Assembly: GCA_002633005.1 (NCBI GenBank)
Contig: NMRA01000252.1
Coordinates: 250,753 to 277,775, forward strand
DNA from: Phoronis australis
Taxonomy: Eukaryota > Phoronida > Phoronidae
DNA length: 27,023 nucleotides
Direction of reading: 5' to 3'
The position numbers were made by a program, and so were the translations under genes. This document shows, piece by piece, positions 9,437 to 20,451 of this stretch; within the stretch, counting starts at the first letter, position 1, and every line of letters begins with the position of its first letter. Under the pieces are notes generated by a model. It was not told the DNA's origin. It did not search any database and saw only the letters and a list, made by a program, of their open reading frames with translations.

Positions 9437-10390
9437 AGACGTTTTGATGATGGATGTTTTTTGAGAACTTCTATTCTTCTCATATCCATTGTTCTTTATT
9501 CCTTTTTATGAACACTACCTGGTAATTTTTTTGATTAAAATTGTCCACTTAATTCTTTCACGAACTCGTGTCTTTACGAGGAACTTCAGCCATAATCTAT
9601 TGTGCGAATCAACCAAATTAGTCATCTTCGCTGGCCCTAATCAGGCGGTTACTATCTCAGCAGAATGCGCACATTTGTCGGGATTTGGATCACCGATTTA
9701 GCTGATTTATAAATCCGTGTACATACAACTTGAATGCTGGTAAAACCTTTAACATAAATAAAGATCACATTAATACTCAACTGGCCTACTCCAAATCTAT
9801 CTCGCAATTCAACAGCAGATTGCACACTCATTTCATGCCGAATGTATGCCGCACAAAATCTCTAGACCATCTTAGCCAAGTACAATACATTGCAGTCTGC
9901 GAAAATACAACCAACTAACCCGAGTTTCAACTTCTTTGCAAACATGGAACAGGAACACCAGAAGGGTGCGAAGGTTGTTTCTATTCTTCAATATTAAATT
10001 TTTGTAACAGGACAAATGAATTTCTGCCCTAATTCCTAATATTTCCAAACTTAAGCCTTTCAAACGAACGTTTATGACAAAAACAAAATTCTTCAACCGG
10101 TTTTGTAAAGTCCTATACCACATCTAGGCTACATAATGAACCAATCCTACTCCTAATGTAACAAAAGGGTGCCGTGCGTAAAGCATACTAAGCATTGTCA
10201 TGAAATATCACGTGAAATGTTAAATCAGATCAAGCGGTTTGGAAGTCCAGACTTTTACTTTTTATGAACTTCAGTTTCACTGCACGTAATCTTTTATGGA
10301 TTTACCGTAGTTGGCTGCAGACTGCACCATTTTTACAAAAAATCGTAACATAGAGAAACGTCCACACAAATTATACCCTATGGCCTCCCG
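9435..10390. other. Gene-free intronic stretch
   Basis: No convincing exon, repeat or RNA gene. Short open frames here lack protein-like composition. Confidence 0.5.
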
Positions 10391-10393
10391 GAG

Positions 10394-10471
10394 GAGGCAG
10401 TGTAGCCTAGTGTGATAGGTGCCTGCTTTCTTTAATCGAGGTCGTGGGTTCAAGTCCCACTGGGTCACACT
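10394..10471 (+). repeat. tRNA-derived SINE head or tRNA pseudogene
   Basis: An A-box-like TAGCCTAGTGTG (10403-10414) is followed by a perfect T arm and B box: GTGGG-TTCAAGT-CCCAC (10444-10460). The 3' side (TGGGTCA) has no matching 5' acceptor strand at the proper place; a GCAGTGT/ACACTGC pairing exists but is offset by six bases. So it does not fold as a working tRNA, and a Pol III promoter head of a SINE is more likely. Confidence 0.6.
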
Positions 10472-10659
10472 GCTAAACCCATGGGTCAGGTTTCAAGCTC
10501 ATCAGCTCGGTTTTAACTATACATGAATAAAGCGTAAAAATGGTTCCTTGTGATCAGTGCAATGGGCCCACATGCGCTGCCTGCGCACGTCTGGTACAAC
10601 GTGTATCAGACCGCAGCTCCTGATTTAAGGGTCTCGTTTTTTAAGTTTGGTATCAGTTT

Positions 10660-11337
10660 GAATGTAATTAAACTCTGATTATGCAAAACAACATTGTTTA
10701 TAATCGTGGTTGCCGGTTTCTATCTCTGGCCTATTGCGAAATCTGGCATTTACCGATGGTGATTTACCGCGACTAAACAATGGGGTCAGTAATCGGAAAT
10801 GTCCCCCAAAAACCGAGTGTTCGTTGTGCTTCAGCAAACACGAGATACGCCGGTTCTTGCAATTAAATTCTAGGTTAAGGGTTAAAAAGAGCTATGAGAA
10901 GAAATAAATTACACTTAAGTGGAAGGTTAATTTTAATAACCGGCTGCAATTATTGAAATTGGGGACAAATTTCTTGACTTTGACATAGGGGGTGCTTGCT
11001 CAAACTCAAATTTTGTCTTCGACACGCGTACAAGTTAAAGCACAACTGAAATCTGCCATGTTAACTATTTTAGGTCCTTGAATTCAGAGCTTCGGGTTTG
11101 TTTTGAAAATTTCGTATCCAGTTCACCACTTACAAGGATAATTTAATGAAATCAAGGAAAAATAAGGCTTCTGAGGTTTATGCATACCAGTATGAGAAAG
11201 ATGCACGGAGATTTTGTTTGGATTTTGGGACAGTTGAAGTTGAAAGCCTCGGCTCGGCAAATTTTTAGTGTCCAACCTTTATGTTTCTTATATACATGTA
11301 TGGTTATGAGTCATCCGGAAGTTCGAGCGCCTGTGCT
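10660..11337 (+). repeat. Dispersed 0.7 kb repeat, copy 1
   Basis: It aligns along its whole length, in the same orientation, with 23885-24574. Shared anchors include TTGGGGA-AAATTTCTTGACTT, GCTCAAACTCAAA, AAGTTAAAGCACAACTG and GTGTCCAACCTTTATG. Similarity starts near GAATG and stops after GTTCGAG in both. There is no coding frame common to both copies, so it is a non-autonomous element or an old duplication. Confidence 0.9.
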
Positions 11338-12660
11338 CCAGCGTTTCAAACAACTGTTTATTGACATCGGGAAATTCGACGCCTGTATGTTACTATTGTA
11401 GCTCAGGGACAACATGTCCAGAAATTCCATACGCAAGACAAAGTGTGCAATAGACCAGGATTCCTATGAAGGATTCTGAGATAGTTTTGCCTCAGATTGA
11501 TTGCTAAAGGGAGTGGCATGGCTTGCTGACCCAACTACGCTCCAAAGCCCTTCATCGAGAACACTAGTTGTCAATGCAAAAGATTCTGTTATCACGTAAA
11601 ATGTTTTGCAGAACAAAGAACGTGTCTTGCACATATCATTTTAGTGCAACAGTGTGAAGCTCATAAAAATGTATAGCTTTGATACTATCCACAAAAGTCC
11701 GCTAACATTGTACTAAAGAAACCGACTACATTCTCTGCACATCCTTTGAGGTCCATAAGATTAGAAGAACGCCGCTTAATGTGAATGGCTCGTGTCTGAT
11801 AATATTAGTACAAACCATTGTTCGTCATTATCCACCTTAGGCTTGCAGCAAAGATGTAGCAGTTTTATCAGTACTTATGTATTAGGTGTGGTTTTTATCC
11901 ACCTTTCACTTTGTTTTATGGTCCCAAGAAGGCAATTAGGTTCACAAGCAATGTCTTTTAATGTTAGTCTCCCAAATATACTGTACCAGCAGTACTTGTA
12001 AGTTTAGTAAAAAACAAGCATCAAAACTTGGATAAAAGTGGAAAACTGATCTTGGTATTTATGCATCTTTTGATTGGTGGAGAAAGGCGTGTAGTGCACT
12101 AGATTGATACAGTTGAACATTAGGGTCATACATTGGTTAACACAAACAAACTTATATTTACATAACATTTCTAGTTAAAGATACAGATCTGTGTTCATTT
12201 TATAAAAACGTGCCAGAGGTAATTACCCAATCTGTTTTGGAACTGTGATTTAACAAGATGTTTTTGGATTTCAATTGATGATTGGATCATAAACAAAACC
12301 TGAAGCTCGTTAGAGCGTTCGAAGTTAGATATATTTTGGGGAAGTTCGAAGGACAAAACGTAATTAATCTAACTCTTTTTCTGGGAAAATTTCACATTTA
12401 TCGCCATTGTCTTGAAAACAGGACTCCCAATTTGACATACTTTTAAAGGGAAGTCTTTGATTCTAAAATTCGAATATTCTAATAACAGGTGTACCCCTAT
12501 GGTATTATCGTTTTCAGACAGTTTATTTTTGAGTTCTAAATGACCCGCACCACAAGGGTGCATGTGGGTGTGTATGTGGGTTTGAATGTTTTCTCTTCAC
12601 TTTCACATGTTTGTGAAAAATATTATGTTTAATTAAAAAGGATGTACCATTAAACTAAAC
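11338..12660. other. Gene-free intronic stretch
   Basis: AT-rich. I see nothing coding or repeated here apart from a GT-rich patch near 12560. Confidence 0.5.
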
Positions 12661-12667
12661 TTTTCAG

Positions 12668-12993
12668 AGGCATCCAGAGGTAACATGAGCTACACAACGA
12701 GAACTCCGGAGAAAATACGGACAAGTTTTGGGGATAACCAATCAGACAAGCACTCCGATATGTGTGACACTTCTAAGGTTCCATCAACGTCCGAAAGTGT
12801 CATTAACTGTGGGCCAAAGGCGAATTTGGTGTCAGATTGTTTGAAGCGCTCTGTGTATGTTGCAGTCATGAGCCAACTACCTTGGAAAGTCGTGCAAGAC
12901 GTGGGAAGATGGAGCGTGTCCTCCAACTGCTCTTTGAAGTCTGTGTTACACACGATAGATCACGCCACCATCAATGAATTGTTTCAGTCATAA
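12668..12993 (+). CDS. Gene 1, probable last exon
   Basis: The acceptor AACTTTTCAG ends at 12667. The frame that continues from gene 1 exon 1 in phase 1 (G + AG) is open to a TAA at 12991, giving about 108 residues: first Ser/Thr/Lys-rich and disordered (YTTRTPEKIRTSFGDNQSDK), then a denser, more hydrophobic end (VYVAVMSQLPWKVV, then a Cys/Ser segment and LHTIDHATINELF) that may fold. An AATAAA follows 70 bases later. An ATG at 12685 could start an independent 102-residue protein, but the acceptor, phase and poly(A) signal fit a terminal exon better. I do not recognise the domain. Confidence 0.55.
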
Positions 12994-13062
12994 TACTGTA
13001 CAAGTATTGTAGACTGTCTACTGGCTACAAAACCGTTATAACACTACGGTCAGTTCGTGGAG

Positions 13063-13068
13063 AATAAA
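13063..13068 (+). promoter_or_regulatory. Poly(A) signal AATAAA for gene 1
   Basis: A canonical AATAAA 70 bases after the gene 1 stop codon. Confidence 0.6.
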
Positions 13069-13239
13069 CATCCTTCAAAACTTCACTAAAAAGTATGCTT
13101 TCGAGTGACATTAAAAAGAGTAAAAAATTCTCAGCTTGCGTAGGTCTCAAAACATTCTAGTATCAAGCAATCGGAGATGTTTCACGGCCTCCTACTTGGT
13201 ATTAACGGCGTATTTTTCATTTTTTATTGAAGCGAGCGA

Positions 13240-13431
13240 CTTCCGAAGCATTATGGGCTCTCGAGGAAATCGAAAAAAAAACGAAATACCCGCTTTCCTC
13301 GCGGCTTCATAATTCGCACTAGCGGGAACGATACGCCACACCATAGGGGCACCCACTCTACAGAAGAACCGTTGACGTCGCTGCGTCGTTTCTCACCTTC
13401 CTCACAAGTTAACGCGACACCTCTCGGCGAG
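13240..13431 (+). promoter_or_regulatory. CpG-dense promoter or 5' exon, probably of gene 2
   Basis: About 190 bases carry far more CpG than the surroundings. An ETS-like ACTTCCGAAG lies at the upstream edge, and a strong donor (CGGCGAG|GTAAGA) at 13431/13432 closes the block. A natural reading is a 5' UTR exon spliced to a site just before the gene 2 ATG (CCTAAG|ATG at 14722), but the intron is inferred. The minus strand also has a 64-codon frame here, so a bidirectional promoter is possible. Confidence 0.35.
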
Positions 13432-13444
13432 GTAAGATCTCCCA

Positions 13445-14700
13445 TATACGAGGTGATGTGAATATAGACGTATTAAAAAAGACTAATTTAAAAATCGGGT
13501 GGCATTCTCCTTTAAAGATTGGGTTTCGAAAATACATGTAAGGTCTACCAATATCAAGGGACTATGAGTTTGGGAAAGAGATTGTAGTCAGTAAACCTGA
13601 TATTTGTTATCGACTCGAAGTCTCGAATCTAAGGGCCATTTTTGTGAACTTAGCCAGATACACCCAGCTTTATAACTTGTGTAACGGTAACTTACGTATA
13701 CTTTCAATATGTAATGCTACGTAAATGTGTATAGTTCACGAGCTTCCGTTCTTTTAGTCAGCCGGGACGGGTGCACCAAACTCAGAGGGTCAACAGGCAT
13801 TCGTCTTGGCTGTTACAGTCGTTTAGGTGAAAAACAATCTAGTAAACGTCATCGTCTCGAAAATGTTTTGGTTTTGTAACAAAGAAGTCTGGCATATACT
13901 TGGAAACGAGTGGGAATTGATAAAAATACCTTACCGAAACCGAAATTTACTCTAAATACTGAAAAATTAAAACCGATTTTAATAATTTGAGGTGATATGT
14001 AGTACGCTACCTTTTGGAAGAAAACCAGCTGATCGAAAAACCGGCAAAAAAGAAACTGGTCAATAGATATAAGTGCGCTGGATGCCGACGTATCTTATCG
14101 TTCCACCAATTTAGAAGCCAAATGGTACGGCACTCTTCACTAATTAACTGTAATCATGGAAAAGTGAAGTTTTAGTTTTTAATGACAAAAAAAATGCGTC
14201 AGATGAGCAGGACTCTACCCACATCGATGCAAAGCCGTATAATTATACAACTTCTCATCACGGCTACATTTCCTTAAATACACGTACATCTTTATTTTTA
14301 TTGGCAAGTGGGTAAACATTAAGTATCATACGCTTTGTATTTATGAATACAAATATTTTTCTTTTTACAAGCAACCAGATGGTTAAGCATATTACCGCGG
14401 TCTAATGCTAGTTTCAGGTAATCTTGTTGAGGCCGAAATTAGGAAGGAGACTCTTTAAAATGGGAACCTTAGGAAAACTAGGAAATAAACTCAAAATGAG
14501 CTTCTCGCAATATGCAATGCATGATATACAACATCAGAGCGTGTGCAATTCGATAGCATCTCTTCGCGGATGAGATGAGCTACAGGCGCAGTTGTTGCAA
14601 TTATACATGTACGGGTACAGTGAATACGATAACATAATAACCGTTATGCGTGAGTTTGTGTAACTTGGAATGCTTAGTGACCCATTGTCTGTAACCGTCG
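13445..14700. other. Gene-free stretch upstream of gene 2
   Basis: No exon or repeat seen. It may be the first intron of gene 2 or intergenic DNA. Confidence 0.4.
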
Positions 14701-14722
14701 CATGTGTATTGGGTGACCTAAG

Positions 14723-16648
14723 ATGCGACTTTACAACTTCACTGCAACGTTGAGCAAGGCGAACGCTCATACTGCAGGAGCATACAACAAATCTGCATAC
14801 CAACCAGCCGTGAGCTTGTGGCCAAATCTGTCGCAGAATAACAATTCAAAACAAGTAAAGAACCGTTCCAATACAGCAATAAAGAAATGCAGAGCGAAGG
14901 CAAAAACGCCGTTAAAGAGAACCTTCACGGACCAACAGAAGAAGTTCCTCAAAGCTTACGCAAAACAAGAACATCGCAAGAGAAAGTTACAGAAAAAGGC
15001 GGCAAGTAAAAGTAAAAACAACAAAAGTGAACCCAAACGATCAAGGAGTGACAACAAAATTAATACGACAAAGAAACATAAACCCAAGGAAAATAAACCC
15101 ATTAGAAACAGTGCACGAGCATCAAAACAAAGTGGCAGAAGTAGACGCATTAAACGTTCAGACCAGACAAGGGCAAGACATGGCAAAACTGTGGAGCGCA
15201 AAAGCAAGAAAGGCAGAGGACAAACTGCAGGCACGCAGAAACAATACAGATCATTAAAACACAGCGCACGTATCAACGGAATTGACGACAATAGACGTAA
15301 TGACCTGAAACCCAGACAGGGTAGCGATAACAAAATTACTACACAACAATCCAAAACAAGAATACCTAGAACACATACCACTAAAAGCATCGGTTCAACA
15401 AACAAACGACGACAAGTAAAAACTGACAATAGAACCCGAAGCAGTCAGTTGGAAAAGTATGCGCACAAGAATATGTCCTCAAAATCAGACTCAAAGAATT
15501 GTTCGTCTTTAAAGTCTGATTTAGCTATTGCAAGAAGCAGTAAAAGAAATTTAAGAAAAGAAATTGATCATCCTCGTAGCGATAGTCACATCTCTGTTAC
15601 TAAATCCAAAAGTCTTAGGGGGGACGTCGACAACAAAGGTGGTCAAAATACAAAGTCTAACACAAAATCACAGAATACAATCAACACTAATGGAGAAAGG
15701 CTGGAGAAAATTACACAGTCTTATGGCAATTTCAGCGTCAAAATGAATGACAGTAAACAACGCAATGCCTCTTCAACGATGAAGGAAGGTCGTGCTCTCT
15801 ATCAAATGGGTGATGACAACCAGCGTTCTGAAAAGGAACAAACAAAACAGCTAAATAGCTTAAGTAAACTTGGACAGACCAACAGCACGTTGTCGAGGAA
15901 TTCTGTGACTTTAGAGCAAACACCAAGTGCGGTAAAGCGTAACTTGAATAAGCGTCACAACAGTAACGAGCCAGGCGGCCCGCAAAGGGACATAACTGGT
16001 AAGGCATGGAGAGGAAGAATGAGCGATGAGTTAAATGACGAGGTGTTACCGAATCAATCCCAAATGTTGGCGAAGAACATAACTTCATACCCCCAGGGGA
16101 GCAATAGTCATTGTCCTATAGTCACCATGGTTGCCGATAAAAAGGTACAGCAAACGTTAGCAAAGCCGGCCAGTCATTTCGTACCAGGTTATGGACAGGT
16201 GACTAAGTTTTGCCTGTTTAAAAATCCACGACAGCCCATACATAAAGTGTTACACCAAATTTCGCCAAACCATTCGCAACATCGAGTTCCCATGAAACCA
16301 ATGAGGTTTTTCAACAGTGGTGATTGTTTTTTGGATCATCATTCTAATGGAGGTATTAGTCATGATCATTGCGCAATGTCACGCAACGATAGTGCGCCCA
16401 TTGGATTACGGGAACATCACAATCGTTATACACCGACCAATGCCGTAACAAATTACGCCTTCGCCTATCCAGATGAGTCGACTCACCTGGGAAGGTTTGG
16501 GAATAGTAATTACTTCCACCAGGACGATGATGCTTACCGTATCGGGTGCGAAATCATTGCTGACCTCTGCAACGAGCACGTAAATGCTGCGTTATTGTGG
16601 CTCTCCAGCAATAATTCAGATTTACGCCACGTAATCAACAAAACGTGA
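14723..16648 (+). CDS. Gene 2: 641-residue disordered basic protein
   Basis: One uninterrupted frame of 641 codons, by far the longest in the window. I chose the ATG at 14723 (context CCTAAGATGCG); an in-frame TGA lies 12 bases upstream. Residues 1-60 are mixed. Residues 60-300 are very rich in Lys, Arg, Ser, Asn and Gln with little hydrophobic content (KKAASKSKNNKSEPKRSRSD, SGRSRRIKRS). Residues 300-470 are Ser/Asn/Thr/Gln-rich. Residues 480-600 turn His/Asn/Gly/Phe-rich (HCPIV, PGYGQVTKFCLF, MRFFNSGDCFLDHH). The last 40 form an acidic then amphipathic helix (YRIGCEIIADLCNEHVNAAL). There is no transmembrane segment or signal peptide. The composition suggests a nuclear or RNA-binding disordered protein; family unknown. 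Antisense frames here are shadows. Confidence 0.78.
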   Translation: MRLYNFTATLSKANAHTAGAYNKSAYQPAVSLWPNLSQNNNSKQVKNRSNTAIKKCRAKAKTPLKRTFTDQQKKFLKAYAKQEHRKRKLQKKAASKSKNNKSEPKRSRSDNKINTTKKHKPKENKPIRNSARASKQSGRSRRIKRSDQTRARHGKTVERKSKKGRGQTAGTQKQYRSLKHSARINGIDDNRRNDLKPRQGSDNKITTQQSKTRIPRTHTTKSIGSTNKRRQVKTDNRTRSSQLEKYAHKNMSSKSDSKNCSSLKSDLAIARSSKRNLRKEIDHPRSDSHISVTKSKSLRGDVDNKGGQNTKSNTKSQNTINTNGERLEKITQSYGNFSVKMNDSKQRNASSTMKEGRALYQMGDDNQRSEKEQTKQLNSLSKLGQTNSTLSRNSVTLEQTPSAVKRNLNKRHNSNEPGGPQRDITGKAWRGRMSDELNDEVLPNQSQMLAKNITSYPQGSNSHCPIVTMVADKKVQQTLAKPASHFVPGYGQVTKFCLFKNPRQPIHKVLHQISPNHSQHRVPMKPMRFFNSGDCFLDHHSNGGISHDHCAMSRNDSAPIGLREHHNRYTPTNAVTNYAFAYPDESTHLGRFGNSNYFHQDDDAYRIGCEIIADLCNEHVNAALLWLSSNNSDLRHVINKT

Positions 16649-16826
16649 TCGAAGAACAAGTGGAACCTTTGACGGTTTTCTTTTGTTTGATTGAACAAAT
16701 AACTACTGGTGATGGCCTTGCAGTTATGAGTTTCATATACATATTACAAAATTAGGGACTTTTGTAAATGTCTTATTTCTAGTATAAAACGTCAAGCTTG
16801 TCGACAGAATTATGAAAATGCAGTGT

Positions 16827-16832
16827 ATTAAA
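16827..16832 (+). promoter_or_regulatory. ATTAAA poly(A) signal, candidate for gene 2
   Basis: A variant signal about 180 bases after the gene 2 stop. No AATAAA is closer. Confidence 0.3.
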
Positions 16833-16849
16833 TTACACATGGACGTGTT

Positions 16850-17870
16850 ACTGGCCGAGGTTGTTGCGACGTGAGATTATTTTTACGAGGTCTAATGAAA
16901 ATGCTCACACGGCAAAGCAACCGAGGTTAAAACCACACCCATATAAAACGTTTGCTTTAACATATTTATTCTATATGAAGACCCTCTAACCCCAGTTGTA
17001 GACTCTAAGCGCGCAAGACTCAAAACTACAATGAAAAGTGACCACATACTTGATTACATCAATCGTAGCAGTTGTCGGACAACCGACCTATTGCTTTTCA
17101 TCGGTACCAGTGTTGCCCAAAGTAACACGGAAGAATCTTTATCTTGTATCTAAAATTTGGATTTAAATGCACTGGGTTTCGATTACGTACCGTATGTATG
17201 CGCGCGTATTTAGACTGATACCCCGACATCCAAACTAATTCACTTTTTCTAATTTGTTGTATAATGGAGCATGCACCTTAATATTCAGGTACGAGCCCGT
17301 GTAGGGTTGTGCATCTTTTTATGTCCCCATTCTAGAAGGTGAGGCCCTTTTGGAGTTGCAAATTCCTAGCTCAAAGTGTGAGTGAAATGTTGCCGCTTGC
17401 CATAAAAAGCGGCGTTTGGATTACCCTGCTAATGAATAGTTTAAACAATAATTTACTTATACCGTGAAACCGCCAACAGCTCACGTACTATCAAACAGAT
17501 GATTAGTTAGAGTTAGTGACTGCGTGAATCGGTTCTAAGAATTTCATGACCATAATACCTCAGTATAGCTTTTTTGAGGTGTGCACTCAAAGAGATAAAA
17601 AAGAGTTAAAGTCATGCGGTTTACGATGAGCGAGCTGTTCCGCCATCTTGGTGATGGACCAAGTGAGTCAAGATGCCTGTGTACTGTGTAGTATTGAACT
17701 GGATTATTAGAAAATCATTCAAGAAAATCATTACATACTCGAGCTCAGAATTAAAGAGTCTTAAAAGTTATATGTATCTTTAGTTTCTAATAAAGTGTAC
17801 AGGAAAACATCAAAAATAAAGTTTGACTTCATGTTCAAAAATTAGACCAAGAAGCAATGATAGGCGTATA
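16850..17870. other. Gene-free stretch with a YY1-like motif
   Basis: Mostly featureless. Near 17641 the sequence CCGCCATCTTGG is a good YY1-type element, closely followed by an ATG and a GTGAGT donor-like site, so a TATA-less promoter is possible. The reading frames behind it stop within 20 codons. Confidence 0.3.
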
Positions 17871-17888
17871 ATATTTTGGTCTTTCGAG

Positions 17889-17989
17889 GTTTAAAATTTG
17901 AGGAAAAACAAAATGACATTGCGGAGGAGAATCCGGTCGCAGAAACAATTGCTCAACTCAATTTGGTCCCTAGAACACCCACTTGTAAT
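17889..17989 (+). CDS. Possible small internal exon
   Basis: A block of about 100 bases lies between an acceptor-like TTTGGTCTTTCGAG and a strong donor (TGTAAT|GTAAGT). It is open for 33 codons with a protein-like acidic helix (FEEKQNDIAEENPVAETIAQ, then LNLVPRTPTC). There is no in-frame ATG. Its phase does not fit the short ATGGACCAA|GTGAGT candidate 230 bases upstream. Unknown product; it may be chance. Confidence 0.22.
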
Positions 17990-17999
17990 GTAAGTCGAT

Positions 18000-20445
18000 G
18001 TTTCATTGTCTTATACTTGACTTTGCTTCTTAGTCCGATCTGTCTTCTAAGAGTTCAGTCGTGACCCTATTCTCTTCACGGTTTCGTGTTTTCCAGTAAC
18101 GAAGAAACACAAAAGGTGACTTCAAAATTAATAGCTATACATTTTTACCTTGTGAACACCACTTTGAAGATTTATTAACATAGCCAGGTCATTAGGAAAG
18201 GGGCAGGAAGAAAGAGGCGCCCCAAGAATGCTACACCCAAAAATGTTATATTGGGAAGGTAGATGGGTTGCTTCTGTAGATTTCAAGAGATGGGATAACC
18301 GCTTTGTTGCCTGGCACGCTATTCCAGTCTGCAATTGTCTTACTTGAGGAATTAGAGTCTGACTTCTTTATATGTATAACACAATGGTCGTCAGGTACTT
18401 ACAGTGTATTAATGCCTGGGTATGCAGCATGTAGGACAGGGCAGGTAGAGTTTACGTCCATTAACTTTTGTCATATTTATTTTGTGTCGGATTGTTGTCA
18501 ATATATATGTTCTAGTAACAGAATTGTGTGCCAGTAAAAGTTGGATCCAATTAAATAGGGGATTAAATTAGAGTTGGTTGAAATCTGAAGTGGAGTGCAC
18601 GTACCAATACAGTAACTTTGTCCCAAACATTTTACCGTTTATGTCACGGTGTGTTTTAATGCGTGATGGTGATATTTTGAAATAAATCGACTTTTTAATG
18701 TTTGAGATGGTTATCGTATCTCGATATGTTGTTTCTGTAAGTGGGAACATTTTTGATCTCCTTCTGGATGGCCAATCAGATTGAAGTGTGTGCTTGTTAT
18801 TGACAGAACAAAATCTGCAATTCCTTACATCATGGTCGGAATCAAGGGGTGCATTGATTGGTGTAAAAATCGATATTGTGAACCCCTTTTAGATTCGCTT
18901 GTATACATGTATTGCAGTGGTTGTGTTGTTTTACAACGGATAGCACAACGGTTTGAATTTTGAGACAATATTGTTTCAAATTGTACAGACTACTAGTTCA
19001 CGACCGTAAGACGAATTATGTACATGTTCTAGGACAAGCAATACCGGAGAGATAAAGAAACGTAGCGTATCACTGAAGTAACGTTTTCTTAATTGAGACA
19101 ACTCAGCACCCCTACATGCGTTTTATTTGTGAAAAAAACGTCTGCATATCGATGTAATTATTATTACGTGACATAACCTGAAGTAGACAATTCCAATCAT
19201 CATTCGGGAAATTTGGTCCTTGCAAATGCATACATCGACCTCCAGCTTCGGTCTGTCCAAGCAGTGCTGTTCGAAATTTCAGTTTAATTCACTAGTCGAG
19301 GTCGAGGGAATTTCATCAAATTTAGTTGAGTGGGCACTTTGGAACCATTTATTGTGTAGACCTACAGGATGAACTAACACTGGCAAAATATAAGCTCCAC
19401 TACACGCGCAGACTAAAAACTTTAGGAATTGCAGTGATTTAATGGCGCGCCGGAGAGCGGTCCCCTGACAGCAGATGGTCCTGTCGGTTTATAAACATTG
19501 AAAAATTTGGTTCCATACAATTATAAAGGTTAATGACTGTATATTCCCACGTAGTATAAAGGAAATGTTTTCCAATTTTTATAAAATGTTTTCATTTCGG
19601 TGATTGTCTTTTGTACTGATCCGACAAAACCCCCAGACGCTAGCAGCACTTCGTGAGAAATTCAGCCAACGAAAGCATATAATAGGAATTTTGTCTGTGC
19701 AATGACTTATATGGCCGTTTAAGCAATGCGTCGGTCACAGGTTCACATTGCCAAGTTTATGTTAGCAATATTTTGAAACCTCGTTAGCATTTAAAAATTC
19801 AAATTTTATTCTGAAAATTTCCCGGCTTCCATAAAGCCAGCTTGCTTTTGTTTACATACGGCTAAATCAAAATCAATGTCTATATTCGAGAGTTGACTAT
19901 ATTACCGTCTAAAATAAATTATTTTTGGTCGCTTACTAAATGCCAACTGAATCTCATATGCAAAGAGTTATTTAGTTGTGCAAATTAAGAAAGAATCATC
20001 AAAATAGGACAATGTTTGAGAAATTTATGTATGATTTTGTCCATAAATTTCATGCATTTTGAGCGTTACGAGAGGCCATTTAAAAAATTACAATTTTCAA
20101 CTGTTAACAGTAGAAAAGAAATTTATTTATTAAGTAAGCAATTGATTAGATATGACTGGGAATAACTTGAGTCACTTTCAGAATCACTTAGATGAAGTTG
20201 TGCTTAATCATTGAGAAATGGTAGGGTTCATCATAAAACAGGCACTCGTTTCGAAATATGTAAATTTTGTGTTTCTAACCATGACCTACTGTAAGGAAGG
20301 TTAAAACTAAAAGTTCATACTCTGTAATAAACTTCAGAATATATTAGCCAAGGCAAGACAGCAAATTACTCAATATCTAAACAAACCAAAGGTTTGGATA
20401 TATTGACTGGGTTCTGCTATGTTGAAAATGGGCCAAAATGGCTAA
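18000..20445. other. Gene-free stretch
   Basis: About 2.4 kb of AT-rich DNA without a frame, repeat or RNA gene I can support. Confidence 0.5.
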
Positions 20446-20451
20446 CAAAAT

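Larger units (their letters stand above)
6852..12667 (+). other. Inferred 5.8 kb intron of gene 1
   Basis: It is bounded by CTAG|GTGAGT and ACTTTTCAG|AGG, with matching phase. Repeats occupy much of it: the CTCF-motif satellite, THAP remnant, TA microsatellite, SINE head and dispersed repeat copy 1. I see no further exon in 6914-7540, 9435-10390 or 11338-12660; those parts are AT-rich and featureless apart from the small foldback GCTATCG-T-CGATAGC (6966-6980). The splice link itself is inferred. Confidence 0.5.

Noticed and set aside
9196-9511. Open frames with long Tyr-Ile runs on both strands
   Set aside because: They are translations of the TA microsatellite.
14956-15429. 157-codon antisense frame with Leu-rich segments opposite gene 2
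   Set aside because: Its hydrophobic composition is the mirror of Lys/Arg/Ser-rich sense codons; a shadow frame.
17672-17760. A second THAP start (MPVYCVV)
   Set aside because: The frame lacks the second Cys, the F-H and the Trp, and stops within about 25 codons.
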